Assembly (NCBI GenBank): GCA_905194705.1
Contig: CAJJTI010000078.1
Coordinates: forward strand, 1 to 8,883
Reading direction: 5' to 3'
Origin: an uncultured Solobacterium sp.
GTDB lineage: Bacteria; Bacillota_I; Bacilli_A; Erysipelotrichales; Erysipelotrichaceae
DNA length: 8,883 nucleotides
The stretch's first letter is position 1; every line of letters starts with the position of its first letter. This document shows positions 1 through 6,569 of this stretch, in pieces. The notes beneath the pieces were generated by a model, which saw only the letters and a list, made by a program, of their open reading frames with translations, was not told the DNA's origin and made no database searches. Made by a program: the position numbers and the translations under genes.

Positions 1-102
1 AAAGGTAAATATTCTATTTCTGAAATTGCTGAATTAACACAATTATCAGAAGAAGCTATTGAAAAAATAGCTCAAGAATTAAAAAGCTTGGACTCAGAAT
101 GA
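1..102 (+). CDS. C-terminal end of a probable Rpn-family nuclease/transposase-like protein (5' end outside window)
   Basis: Frame 1 is open from the window edge to a TGA at 100-102 and gives 33 residues, starting KGKYSISEIAELTQLSEE and ending in an acidic tail. This is a short helix-turn-helix-like segment (S-I-S-E-I-A-E-L-T-x-L-S-E-E-A-I-E-K). Such segments are typical of the C-terminus of Rpn/PD-(D/E)XK 'recombination-promoting nuclease/putative transposase' proteins of Bacillota, where a K/E-rich linker is followed by an 'xxSIEEIAxxTGLSxEEV' element. The catalytic nuclease domain lies outside the window, so the family call rests on the tail alone. Other helix-turn-helix proteins end in a similar way. 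No start or promoter is visible. Confidence 0.45.
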   Translation, partial: KGKYSISEIAELTQLSEEAIEKIAQELKSLDSE

Positions 103-159
103 ATTTCTAAGAAAAACTAAATAAATATAAAATTGAAGGATGAAAGGAAGGTTTCGCTG

Positions 160-237
160 TTGGATTTACTGATAGCTAAAAATATCCAACAATCCTTATC
201 ACAGAACCAAAACATAATAAATGAGCTACATTTTTAA
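160..237 (+). CDS. Doubtful 25-codon small ORF with a TTG start
   Basis: A purine-rich AGGAAGG (145-151) lies 8 bases before a TTG at 160. The frame then runs 25 codons (M/L-D-L-L-I-A-K-N-I-Q-Q-S-L-S-Q-N-Q...) to a TAA at 235-237, six bases before a terminator hairpin. The frame is the same as that of the upstream Rpn-like tail and is interrupted only by TGA (100-102) and TAA (118-120). It could therefore also be a decayed extension of that gene. The peptide is Q/N/L-rich and matches no family I know. The rare start codon and short length make chance a serious possibility. Confidence 0.18.
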   Translation: MDLLIAKNIQQSLSQNQNIINELHF

Positions 238-242
238 TTATC

Positions 243-276
243 GAAAAAGGGAGATAACTACATATTTCCCTTTTTC
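243..276. terminator. Bidirectional intrinsic terminator
   Basis: GAAAAAGGGA (243-252) and TCCCTTTTTC (267-276) form a perfect 10-bp stem with a 14-base loop. The 5' arm is A-rich and the 3' arm U-rich on either strand, as in bidirectional terminators between converging transcripts. It lies six bases downstream of the MATE stop codon on the minus strand and downstream of the Rpn-like tail on the plus strand. The loop is rather long and the U-tract lies largely inside the stem. Confidence 0.7.
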
Positions 277-281
277 TATCA

Positions 282-1640
282 TTATTTTTCTAAAGCTAAA
301 TCATTTTGGATTTGTTGTTCGACATGTTTTATTACAGCATATGATGTATATCCTAAATATACTGCCGCAACAACCCAAGCCGCTTGATCAGTCCACGTAA
401 TTGCATCAAATTTAAACATTGGCACAAATACCATTGCCACAAAACTTCTCGCAAACATTTCTAGTATTCCACCAAACATTGCTCTAGCAGAATAGCCAAG
501 TCCTTGAATTGACATACGCATGACGATAACTAAAGAAACTACTGGGAAGAAATATCCCATTCTTCTTAAATATAGTGCTGAAGCATCCAGCACAGCAGCT
601 TCTGAACTGCTCACAAACATCATACTCATCATTCTTCCGAAGAAAATCATAATTATTCCCGCAACACATGCATACAATGTTCCTAAAGTTACACTAATTT
701 TAAATCCTTGGCGAATTCTATCTGTTTTCTTAGCACCATAATTTTGTGACAGGAATGTAGAAGCAGTAGCTCCAATCGCATCAAATGGACACATCATTAA
801 CTGTTTTATTTTTAAACCTGCTGTAAAACCAGAAACATATATTGTACCCAGTGAATTGTTTGCTGATTGCATAGTCATTGAACCAATAGCTGTAATTGAA
901 AATTGTAATCCCATAGGAACACCCATAGAAAGTAGTCTTCCAGACCTTTCTTTTGACATTTCTCTATGTTCTCTATGAAGATGTAATACTTCAAATTTCT
1001 TTATAATAAGAAGAAGACATAATATACCACTAATAGCTTGAGATACAATTGTCGCTATAGCTGCTCCAGCACAACCTAGATTTAAATTGATAATACAGAA
1101 GAAATCTAAACCAATATTTAATACTGCCGAAAAAGCCAAAAAGTAAAATGGTGTTTTACTGTCGCCAATCGCTCTTAATAATGCTGCTAAATAGTTATAA
1201 AGAAGTGTAAAAGGAATACCCGCAAAAATAATCACGAGATACGAATATGCATATTCATATATTTCTTTATTTACTTGTAATATTGCTAAAATCTGAGGAC
1301 ATAAAATCACAACAGCAGTTGTTACAACTACTGCAAATAACGCCACTAAAACACCACCGTTAAAAACATATTTACGCATTTCATCAATTTCATCTGCCCC
1401 AAATTTTTGAGCGACAGGAATACTGAATCCTTGACATATACCCTGACAAAAACCTAATACCAAAAATTGTACACTGCTGCTTGAGCCTACCCCTGCTAAG
1501 GCAACAGAACCAAGTGTTTGACCTACTATAGCTGTATCTACAATGTTATAAAACTGTTGAAACAAGTTACCTAACAATAAAGGAATACTAAAAGCCAGTA
1601 TTAGTTTTAATGGATTACCACTAGTCATGCTTTTCGACAT
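282..1640 (-). CDS. MATE-family multidrug efflux transporter (NorM/DinF type)
   Basis: This 452-residue integral membrane protein has about 12 predicted helices in two MatE repeats, the usual length for the family. It is expected to export cationic drugs or metabolites across the cytoplasmic membrane, driven by a Na+ or H+ gradient; the substrate cannot be read from the sequence. Family landmarks are VDTAIVGQTLGSVALAGVG (about 34-52) in repeat 1, LLRAIGDSKTPF (about 154-165), a second 'AAIATIVSQAISG' stretch (about 193-205) and SQNYGAKKTDRIRQG (about 298-312) opening the second half. I chose the ATG at 1640. It sits 11 bases after GGGAGGA (complement near 1652-1657), whereas the longer frame starting at 1664 would put that ribosome-binding site inside the coding region as Arg-Glu-Glu. 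The gene lies downstream of the DUF853 ATPase on the same strand but is separated from it by a terminator, so it is probably its own unit. Confidence 0.93.
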   Translation of the reverse strand: MSKSMTSGNPLKLILAFSIPLLLGNLFQQFYNIVDTAIVGQTLGSVALAGVGSSSSVQFLVLGFCQGICQGFSIPVAQKFGADEIDEMRKYVFNGGVLVALFAVVVTTAVVILCPQILAILQVNKEIYEYAYSYLVIIFAGIPFTLLYNYLAALLRAIGDSKTPFYFLAFSAVLNIGLDFFCIINLNLGCAGAAIATIVSQAISGILCLLLIIKKFEVLHLHREHREMSKERSGRLLSMGVPMGLQFSITAIGSMTMQSANNSLGTIYVSGFTAGLKIKQLMMCPFDAIGATASTFLSQNYGAKKTDRIRQGFKISVTLGTLYACVAGIIMIFFGRMMSMMFVSSSEAAVLDASALYLRRMGYFFPVVSLVIVMRMSIQGLGYSARAMFGGILEMFARSFVAMVFVPMFKFDAITWTDQAAWVVAAVYLGYTSYAVIKHVEQQIQNDLALEK

Positions 1641-1651
1641 AAAACTATCTT

Positions 1652-1657
1652 CCTCCC
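1652..1657 (-). promoter_or_regulatory. Ribosome-binding site that fixes the MATE start
   Basis: Read on the minus strand, GGGAGG lies 11 bases upstream of the ATG at 1640. Its presence between the ATGs at 1664 and 1640 argues that the downstream ATG is the real start and removes eight residues from the longest frame. Confidence 0.8.
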
Positions 1658-1687
1658 TAAACAATAATTACTAATTATAATCCAATT

Positions 1688-1715
1688 ATTATAAAAAATT
1701 TAAAAAGTAGATCAA
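1688..1715 (-). promoter_or_regulatory. Possible promoter of the MATE gene
   Basis: On the minus strand, TTGATC (complement 1710-1715, 4/6 to the -35 consensus) is followed after 16 bases by TATAAT (complement 1688-1693, 6/6). Transcription would begin near 1681 and give a leader of about 40 bases, too short for a riboswitch. The -35 lies inside the terminator of the preceding gene. A second TATAAT (1674-1679) exists but has no usable -35. Confidence 0.4.
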
Positions 1716-1726
1716 AAATCTACTTT
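1702..1726 (-). terminator. Intrinsic terminator of the DUF853 ATPase gene
   Basis: AAAGTAGAT (1704-1712) and ATCTACTTT (1718-1726) form a perfect 9-bp stem with a 5-base loop. Read on the minus strand, the 3' arm runs straight into a U-tract (CTTTTT, then a further TTTTTT shortly after). The hairpin starts six bases after the stop codon at 1733-1735. Confidence 0.8.
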
Positions 1727-1732
1727 CTACTT

Positions 1733-3229
1733 TTATTTTAAAAAGCCTTTTAAGAACTTTTTAGCTTGTCTAACACCCATATTTAATAATTCATTTTCAA
1801 CCTTGTTTGTTGCTTTGCGTTGCAAGCGTTCTGCTGCTGTAGGTTTATTTGCTTTTCTAGCCGCAGCTCTTTCTTCTTCACGTTTTTTACGAAGAGCTTC
1901 TTTTTCTTCTTCCTTGGCTTTCTTTTCATCTTCTAACGCTTGAGCTTCATCTTTACGAATATCTTCTAAATCTTCATAAGCTGATTGAGGATCGTGAGAT
2001 CTTTCATATTTACCATAAATAGAATCAGATTCAATAGAACGTTGTACTTTATCTGCACCAATAATTCCCATTTTTGATTTAGGTGGAAGAACTTTTGTCT
2101 TTTCAACAACTGATGGTGCCCCGTCAGGTTGTAATGCAGATACTAGTGCTTGACCTGTCTTAAGCTCTGTAATCATTTCTGCTGTATCAAACTCAGGATT
2201 AATTCTGAAACTGTCTGCTGCTATCTTAACAGCTTTAATTTCATTCGGTGTATAAGCACGCAAAGCGTGTTGAATACGTGTACTTAATTGTGCAAGTACA
2301 GCATCAGGAATATCTGCTGGATTTTGTGTAATGAAGAAAATACCAACACCCTTTGAACGAATCAATTTAACTGTCTGTTCAATTCTATCGAGTAATTGTT
2401 TAGGTGCTTTATTAAATAGTAAATGTGCTTCATCAAAGAAGAAGACAATCTTTGGTTTATCTAAGTCACCTACTTCAGGTAGTTTTTCTTCTAATTCTTC
2501 TAACATCCACTCTAAGAAAGTAGCATATAACAAAGGATGTCTGAATAATTCATCACATTCAATGATATTCATCATTCCTAAGCCACCTTCCTGGCTCATC
2601 CAGTCATCAATATTTAAAGCCGGCATACCAAAGAAAATATCGCCACCCTGTTCTTCAAGTTCTAATAATTTACGTTGAATTGCACCTACACTTTGTCTTG
2701 TGATATTTCCATATTTCAAAGTAAAGTCTTTTGCATGTTCTCCAACGTAACTGGCCATAGCTTGTAAATCTTTTAAATCGATTAAATCAAGCTCCATGTC
2801 TCTTGCAACTCTGAATATAATATTTAAAATTCCTTGTTGAGCTTCTGTACAGTCTAAAATTCTACTCAACAGTAATGGTCCCATACTTTGAACAGTCGCA
2901 CGAATTGGATGACCTTCTGATTGATAAATATCAAAGAAATGTACCGGATACTTTTGTACATTAAATCCTGTAATATTCATAGAATCTAATCTTTCTTGAA
3001 TACTACCCATATCACCTTGTTCTATCATTCCTGTTAAGTCACCCTTAACGTCAGATATAACTGTAGGAATACCAAGTTCACTTAATGATTCAGCGATAAC
3101 TTTTAAAGTAATTGTCTTACCAGTACCAGTAGCACCAGCAATTAAACCATGTCTATTAAACATTTTAGGATATAAAACTACTTCTTTATCTCCTGCTTTA
3201 CCGAGCAAAATTTGATTATCTTTAATCAT
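1733..3229 (-). CDS. HerA-like DUF853 (YjgR-type) P-loop ATPase
   Basis: This 498-residue soluble ATPase belongs to the DUF853/HerA-C family of the FtsK-HerA superfamily; E. coli YjgR is a relative of similar size. Walker A is GATGTGKT at 32-39, close to the N-terminus as is typical. The conserved DVKGDL lies at 60-65, Walker B is IVFFFDEAH at 261-269 (D266, E267), and a TQNPADIPD segment at 301-309 matches the sensor/motif III region. Residues about 415-460 are a highly charged Glu/Lys/Arg/Ala stretch, probably a helix or coiled coil, followed by a basic tail. HerA relatives are hexameric DNA translocases, but the cellular role of this branch is not established. No NurA nuclease partner lies beside it, so an archaeal-type end-resection role is not supported. 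The start at 3229 follows a GAGAGGA site by about 8-9 bases. The gene is divergent from the hydrolase at 3330 and has its own terminator. Confidence 0.92.
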   Translation of the reverse strand: MIKDNQILLGKAGDKEVVLYPKMFNRHGLIAGATGTGKTITLKVIAESLSELGIPTVISDVKGDLTGMIEQGDMGSIQERLDSMNITGFNVQKYPVHFFDIYQSEGHPIRATVQSMGPLLLSRILDCTEAQQGILNIIFRVARDMELDLIDLKDLQAMASYVGEHAKDFTLKYGNITRQSVGAIQRKLLELEEQGGDIFFGMPALNIDDWMSQEGGLGMMNIIECDELFRHPLLYATFLEWMLEELEEKLPEVGDLDKPKIVFFFDEAHLLFNKAPKQLLDRIEQTVKLIRSKGVGIFFITQNPADIPDAVLAQLSTRIQHALRAYTPNEIKAVKIAADSFRINPEFDTAEMITELKTGQALVSALQPDGAPSVVEKTKVLPPKSKMGIIGADKVQRSIESDSIYGKYERSHDPQSAYEDLEDIRKDEAQALEDEKKAKEEEKEALRKKREEERAAARKANKPTAAERLQRKATNKVENELLNMGVRQAKKFLKGFLK

Positions 3230-3256
3230 GTAGAAAATCCTCTCTTTTCTTTTTTT

Positions 3257-3262
3257 ATTATA
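3257..3262 (-). promoter_or_regulatory. Probable -10 box of the DUF853 ATPase gene
   Basis: On the minus strand, a perfect TATAAT (complement of 3257-3262) lies 27 bases upstream of the ATG at 3229. The -35 region (TTAAAT at 17-bp spacing) matches consensus poorly. The assignment rests on the -10 and its position. Confidence 0.4.
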
Positions 3263-3270
3263 TCTTATCT

Positions 3271-3321
3271 CTTTTTCATATTTAAGAAAAAACAGCTATT
3301 ACGTCTTATAATATGAAAAAG
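3271..3321. repeat. 12-bp perfect inverted repeat in the divergent promoter region
   Basis: CTTTTTCATATT (3271-3282) and AATATGAAAAAG (3310-3321) are exact inverted copies separated by 27 bases. The right copy overlaps the TATAAT (3307-3312) and reaches the ribosome-binding site of the hydrolase gene. The left copy lies just upstream of the -10 of the ATPase gene. The placement suits a pair of operator half-sites acting on both promoters, but the arms are A/T-rich and no regulator is known. Confidence 0.5.
3282..3312 (+). promoter_or_regulatory. Possible promoter of the MBL-fold hydrolase gene
   Basis: A perfect TATAAT (3307-3312) lies 17 bases upstream of the ATG at 3330. A weak TTAAGA (3282-3287, 4/6) stands at 19-bp spacing. 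Transcription from this -10 would begin near 3319, at the very edge of the AAGGAG ribosome-binding site (3319-3324). The leader would then be about 11 bases, which is unusually short, so the real start may lie slightly elsewhere. Confidence 0.35.
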
Positions 3322-3329
3322 GAGTTTTT

Positions 3330-4139
3330 ATGAAAGCGACAGTAATTGTAGATAATATTGGTAATATTTACCCTGGTGAATGGGGATTATGTATTTATAT
3401 AGAAAATAATGGCAAGAATATCTTATTAGACGCAGGATCCTCTAATTTATTTATTGATAATGCAAAAAAATTAAATCTAAATCTTCAAGCAGTAGATTAT
3501 GGTGTATTGTCCCATGCTCATTATGATCACGCTAATGGTATTCCAGCCTTTTTAGATTTAAACAAGAATGCTAAATTTTATGTTCAACGTTCCACTGCAC
3601 CAAATTGTTATTCAAGAAAGAAATTATTCCGCCATTACATTGGTATACCAAAAAGGTTGTTAACTGACTATGCTGATAGAATCGTTTATGTAGATGGGGA
3701 CTTGGAACTTGATAAAGGAGTTTATATCATCCCACATAAAACAGCTAATTTAGTTGCTATAGGACGTCGTGAAAAAATGTATCAGAAAACTAGTCGAGGC
3801 TATGTATTTGATGATTTTTCTCACGAACAAAGTCTAGTTATAGATACTGATAAAGGTTTAGTTATCTTCAACAGTTGTTCTCATGGTGGAGCAAGTAATA
3901 TCATTAACGAAGTTCAAAATACTTTCAAAGATAAGAAAGTATATGGTTTAGTTGGCGGTTTCCACTTATTTAATAAAACTGAACAGGAAGTAAGAGATTT
4001 AGCACATAAAATCAAAGAAACAAATATCGAATATATTTGTACTGGACACTGCACAAAAGAAGCAGCTTATAACATTCTTAATGAAGAATTAGGTGATAAA
4101 CTCCATCAACTTCATGTTGGACTAGAAATGAATTTTTAA
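3330..4139 (+). CDS. Metallo-beta-lactamase-fold hydrolase, COG1237 type
   Basis: This 269-residue cytoplasmic protein has no signal peptide. The metal-binding motif HAHYDH lies at 62-67 (H62, H64, D66, H67) within VLSHAHYDHANG. Further likely ligands are H185 in NSCSHGG and H240 in CTGHCT, with H212 in GGFHLF. The arrangement, including SHEQSLVIDTDKGLVIF before CSHGG, matches the COG1237 branch of metal-dependent hydrolases. Some members of that branch are annotated as dihydropterin-ribofuranosylaminobenzene-phosphate synthases. The substrate here is unknown, and the protein is not a class B antibiotic-hydrolysing enzyme, which would be secreted. The start at 3330 has AAGGAG five bases upstream. 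The gene is divergent from the DUF853 ATPase and converges on tex with a 34-base gap. Confidence 0.9.
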   Translation: MKATVIVDNIGNIYPGEWGLCIYIENNGKNILLDAGSSNLFIDNAKKLNLNLQAVDYGVLSHAHYDHANGIPAFLDLNKNAKFYVQRSTAPNCYSRKKLFRHYIGIPKRLLTDYADRIVYVDGDLELDKGVYIIPHKTANLVAIGRREKMYQKTSRGYVFDDFSHEQSLVIDTDKGLVIFNSCSHGGASNIINEVQNTFKDKKVYGLVGGFHLFNKTEQEVRDLAHKIKETNIEYICTGHCTKEAAYNILNEELGDKLHQLHVGLEMNF

Positions 4140-4162
4140 AAAGGAATGGCTCAGCCATTCCT
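4137..4162 (-). terminator. Intrinsic terminator of tex, in the gap with the MBL hydrolase gene
   Basis: AGGAATGGC (4142-4150) and GCCATTCCT (4154-4162) form a perfect, relatively GC-rich 9-bp stem with a 3-base loop. On the minus strand the stem is followed directly by TTTT and then AAAAATT, a good U-tract, 11 bases after the tex stop. On the plus strand the hairpin lies right after the hydrolase stop, but the following bases (CAACTAG...) lack a U-tract. It should therefore work mainly for tex. Confidence 0.85.
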
Positions 4163-4173
4163 CAACTAGTTCA

Positions 4174-6435
4174 TTAGTGTTTTTTACCAAAACGTTCTAA
4201 CAAGCGATTTGTTGCATCTTCCATCGTAACTTCTTTTTTTACTGGTTTACGGTTCTTATTCTTGTTACGATTTGGATTCATCTTATAAGTCGCATCACGT
4301 TTTTCTAAATCTGCTGGAGAAAGTAAGGATAATTGTACTTTTCCTTTTTCTTCATCAATACCGATAACGAATACTTTTACAATATCACCAACAGAAACAA
4401 GTTGTGAAGGATGAGAAATACGATTCATACTCATCTTTGATAAATGTACTAAACCATCTTCATGTAAGCCAATATCAACGAATGCACCAAAGTCTACTAC
4501 ATTTCTTACTGTTCCTGATAATTCATCACCAATATGAAGATCCTTAAGTTCTAATACATCGCTCTTTAGTAATGCTCCTTCAAATTGATCACGGTAGTCT
4601 CTTAATGGTTGACGAATAGCATCTTCAATATCTTTTAATGTATATTCATCAATACCTAAAGTACTTGTAATTTCTTCTGGGAAAGTTGCATCACCTACAC
4701 CAAGCTCAGTAATACCACAAGCTTCCATTACTTTTCTAGCTGCCGCATAGCTTTCTGGGTGGATACTTGTTTCATCAAGTGGTTCTTCTCCACCAACAAT
4801 ACGTAAGAAACCAGCACATTGTGTAAATGTCTTTTCTCCAAGTTTCTTTACTTTCTTGAGTTCATTACGGTTAGTAAAACGACCATTTTCATTACGATAT
4901 TTAACAATTTCTTTTGCTGTAGCACTGTTTAAACCAGAGATATGCATTAATAATTCCTGGCTTGCTGTATTTAAGTCAGCACCAGTTCTGTTAACACATT
5001 TCATAACAGCTTCATCAAGTCTTTGTGTTAGAGCCTTTTCAGGAAGGTCATGCTGATACTGTCCTACACCAATTGATTTAGGATCAATTTTGATTAGTTC
5101 TGCTAGAGGATCAAGTAATCTTCTACCGATACTTACAGCACTTCTTTCTTCAACTGCCATATCAGGGAATTCTTCACGAGCAGCTTCTTGAGCAGACCAT
5201 ACAGAAGCACCTGCTTCTGACACAATCGCGTAGTTAACTGTTAGATTGTTATCATGAATTAAATCAGCAATTAATTTCTCACTTTCTCTAGAAGCTGTAC
5301 CATTACCAATCGCAATAATTTCTACTTTATAGTCATTGATTAGTTTTAATAATTTCTTATTTGTTCCTAGGATATCCCCATCTTTTCTAAATGGGAATAC
5401 TTTATCTACTGTTAACATTTTACCAGTCGCATCAAGAACAGCTAACTTACATCCATTATAGAAACCAGGGTCAAAACCTAATACAACTCTTCCCTTTAGA
5501 GGTGGTTGTAGTAATAGTTTTTCTAAGTTCATAGAGAATACTTCGATAGAGCTGTTATGTGCTTTTTCTGATAAATCAGAACGAATTTCATTTTCAACAC
5601 TAGGTAATAACAATCTTTCGCAACCATCATTAATTGCTTCAATTAATACTTCTTCAGCTACTGTTGTTTGACCTTTCAAATAAGCATTTTGTGCTTCTTT
5701 TTCAATTCCTACTAAATCATAGGAGAAAGAAACAGTAATGACTTTTTCTTTTTCAGCACGGTCAATAGCCATTACTCTATGGTTAGCTAGTGCTGTTACT
5801 TTTTCTGAGCGATCATAGTACATTTCATATACTTTCTTCTCATCTTCAGCATCTTTCTTTTTCTTTGTGACTAATACTCCTGTATTAAAAATTTTGTCTT
5901 TAAAACTCCATCTTAATTTCGCATTGTCACTTACATTTTCAGCCACAATATCTTTAGCACCCTGTAATGCATCTTCTGGTGTCTTAACTGTTTCAGTTAC
6001 AAATTCAGCTGCTTTTTCAAGTAAATCACCACTTTCAGGTAGACTTAACAAGTAATCCGCAAGAGGTTGTAAACCATTTTTAATCGCAATACCTGCTCTT
6101 GTCTTTTTCTTTTGTTTATATGGTTTATATAAATCTTCTACTTGAGATAGTTTAGTGCAGGCATTAATTGCATTTGTAATTTCTTCAGTTAATTTACCTT
6201 GTTCACTGATAAGCTTTAATACAGCTTCTTTTCTATTTGCCAAGTTTTGTTCGTATTGATATTGCTTCTCTATATATAGAATTTGTTCTTCATCTAATCC
6301 TTTAGTTGCTTCTTTACGATATCTTGCAATAAAAGGAACTGTATTTCCTTCTTCTAAAAGTGATAGTGTATTTTTAACTTGTTCAACACTTACTTTCAGA
6401 CTTTTTGCAATACTGTTAATAATTGTTTCATTCAT
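4174..6435 (-). CDS. tex: Tex RNA-binding transcription accessory protein (YqgF/HhH/S1 domains)
   Basis: This is a 753-residue cytoplasmic protein, close to the 770-785 of E. coli and Pseudomonas Tex. The N-terminal helical domain contains the family signature NTVPFIARYRKEATKGLDEEQ (about 31-51) and EDLYKPYKQKKKTRA (about 100-114). The YqgF/RNase H-like domain starts at VVLGFDPGFYNGCK (about 317-330). The helix-hairpin-helix region (about 492-550) contains SGLNSATAKEIVKYR and FTNRNELKKVKKLG. The S1 RNA-binding domain (about 634-705) carries GTVRNVVDFGAFVDIGLHEDGLVHLS. A basic N/K-rich tail (about 720-735) follows. Tex binds nucleic acid and interacts with the transcription/translation machinery; its exact role is unsettled. 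The ATG at 6435 has AAGGAG 10 bases upstream. A three-codon ORF overlaps the start. The gene is divergent from the membrane protein at 6570 and ends at a strong terminator. Confidence 0.97.
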   Translation of the reverse strand: MNETIINSIAKSLKVSVEQVKNTLSLLEEGNTVPFIARYRKEATKGLDEEQILYIEKQYQYEQNLANRKEAVLKLISEQGKLTEEITNAINACTKLSQVEDLYKPYKQKKKTRAGIAIKNGLQPLADYLLSLPESGDLLEKAAEFVTETVKTPEDALQGAKDIVAENVSDNAKLRWSFKDKIFNTGVLVTKKKKDAEDEKKVYEMYYDRSEKVTALANHRVMAIDRAEKEKVITVSFSYDLVGIEKEAQNAYLKGQTTVAEEVLIEAINDGCERLLLPSVENEIRSDLSEKAHNSSIEVFSMNLEKLLLQPPLKGRVVLGFDPGFYNGCKLAVLDATGKMLTVDKVFPFRKDGDILGTNKKLLKLINDYKVEIIAIGNGTASRESEKLIADLIHDNNLTVNYAIVSEAGASVWSAQEAAREEFPDMAVEERSAVSIGRRLLDPLAELIKIDPKSIGVGQYQHDLPEKALTQRLDEAVMKCVNRTGADLNTASQELLMHISGLNSATAKEIVKYRNENGRFTNRNELKKVKKLGEKTFTQCAGFLRIVGGEEPLDETSIHPESYAAARKVMEACGITELGVGDATFPEEITSTLGIDEYTLKDIEDAIRQPLRDYRDQFEGALLKSDVLELKDLHIGDELSGTVRNVVDFGAFVDIGLHEDGLVHLSKMSMNRISHPSQLVSVGDIVKVFVIGIDEEKGKVQLSLLSPADLEKRDATYKMNPNRNKNKNRKPVKKEVTMEDATNRLLERFGKKH

Positions 6436-6439
6436 ACAT
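6428..6439 (-). other. Three-codon ORF overlapping the tex start
   Basis: On the minus strand, ATG-TAT-GAA-TGA starts four bases before the tex ATG in another frame and stops inside tex. The AAGGAG (complement 6446-6451) is 6 bases from this ATG and 10 from the tex ATG, so both are within initiation range. It may be accidental, since ATG clusters are common in AT-rich DNA. Confidence 0.3.
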
Positions 6440-6461
6440 CTGATACTCCTTACGTTCCATT

Positions 6462-6489
6462 ATCATACCATCTATTTTTCTTTTGTCAT
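6462..6489 (-). promoter_or_regulatory. Promoter of tex (sigma-A type, extended -10)
   Basis: On the minus strand, ATGACA (complement 6484-6489, 5/6) is followed after 16 bases by TATGAT (complement 6462-6467, 5/6). The -10 is preceded by TGG, giving the extended TGn element. Transcription would start near 6455, so the leader is about 20 bases and contains the AAGGAG site. Confidence 0.6.
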
Positions 6490-6492
6490 GTC

Positions 6493-6522
6493 TTGACTTT
6501 GTAAACATTATTTAAGTTTTAT
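6493..6522 (+). promoter_or_regulatory. Possible promoter of the DUF308-like membrane protein gene
   Basis: TTGACT (6493-6498, 5/6) is followed after 18 bases by TTTTAT (6517-6522, 4/6), which would give a leader of about 40 bases. The -35 is good, the -10 only fair. The element is back-to-back with the tex promoter, only four bases separating the two -35 boxes. Confidence 0.35.
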
Positions 6523-6541
6523 CTACGGATTATTTAAATAA
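6507..6541. repeat. ATTATTTAA direct repeat and AT palindrome upstream of the membrane protein gene
   Basis: ATTATTTAA occurs at 6507-6515 and 6529-6537, a spacing of 22 bp or about two helical turns. The second copy is part of a 12-bp palindrome TTATTTAAATAA (6530-6541). The copies flank the proposed -10 of the plus-strand gene. The pure A/T composition lowers its significance. Confidence 0.3.
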
Positions 6542-6569
6542 ATGTGTAAAATAGAGTTGGATAAAAAAT

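Larger units (their letters stand above)
103..281. other. Intergenic region between the Rpn-like tail and the MATE gene
   Basis: This 179-base AT-rich stretch has no convincing gene on either strand. It contains the doubtful small ORF at 160-237, a minor 7-bp inverted repeat (GTTGGAT 159-165 and ATCCAAC 184-190, 18-base loop) and the terminator at 243-276. No tRNA, riboswitch or IS end is apparent. Confidence 0.6.

Noticed and set aside
484..741. Open frames on both strands inside the MATE gene (484-669 minus, 520-741 plus)
   Set aside because: They lie wholly within the well-supported transporter gene, have no ribosome-binding site of note and encode no recognisable protein.
1641..1664. Eight-residue N-terminal extension of the MATE protein
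   Set aside because: The extension contains the GGGAGGA ribosome-binding site of the ATG at 1640 and is not part of the usual family N-terminus.
2331..2678. 115-codon plus-strand frame opposite the DUF853 ATPase
   Set aside because: It is antisense to conserved ATPase sequence including Walker B, and its Ser/Asn/Lys-rich product looks like a shadow translation.
3330..4139. Antibiotic-resistance metallo-beta-lactamase
   Set aside because: The fold motif is present, but there is no signal peptide and the surrounding motifs (SHEQSLVI, CSHGG) fit COG1237 hydrolases rather than class B enzymes.
1733..4139. HerA-ATPase plus hydrolase as an antiphage defence pair
   Set aside because: The genes are divergent with separate promoters, no nuclease or sensor domain accompanies the ATPase, and DUF853 is a widespread housekeeping-type family.
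4856..6055. Plus-strand frames at 4856-5056 and 5867-6055 opposite tex
   Set aside because: They are antisense shadows of conserved Tex domains with no start signals or family similarity.
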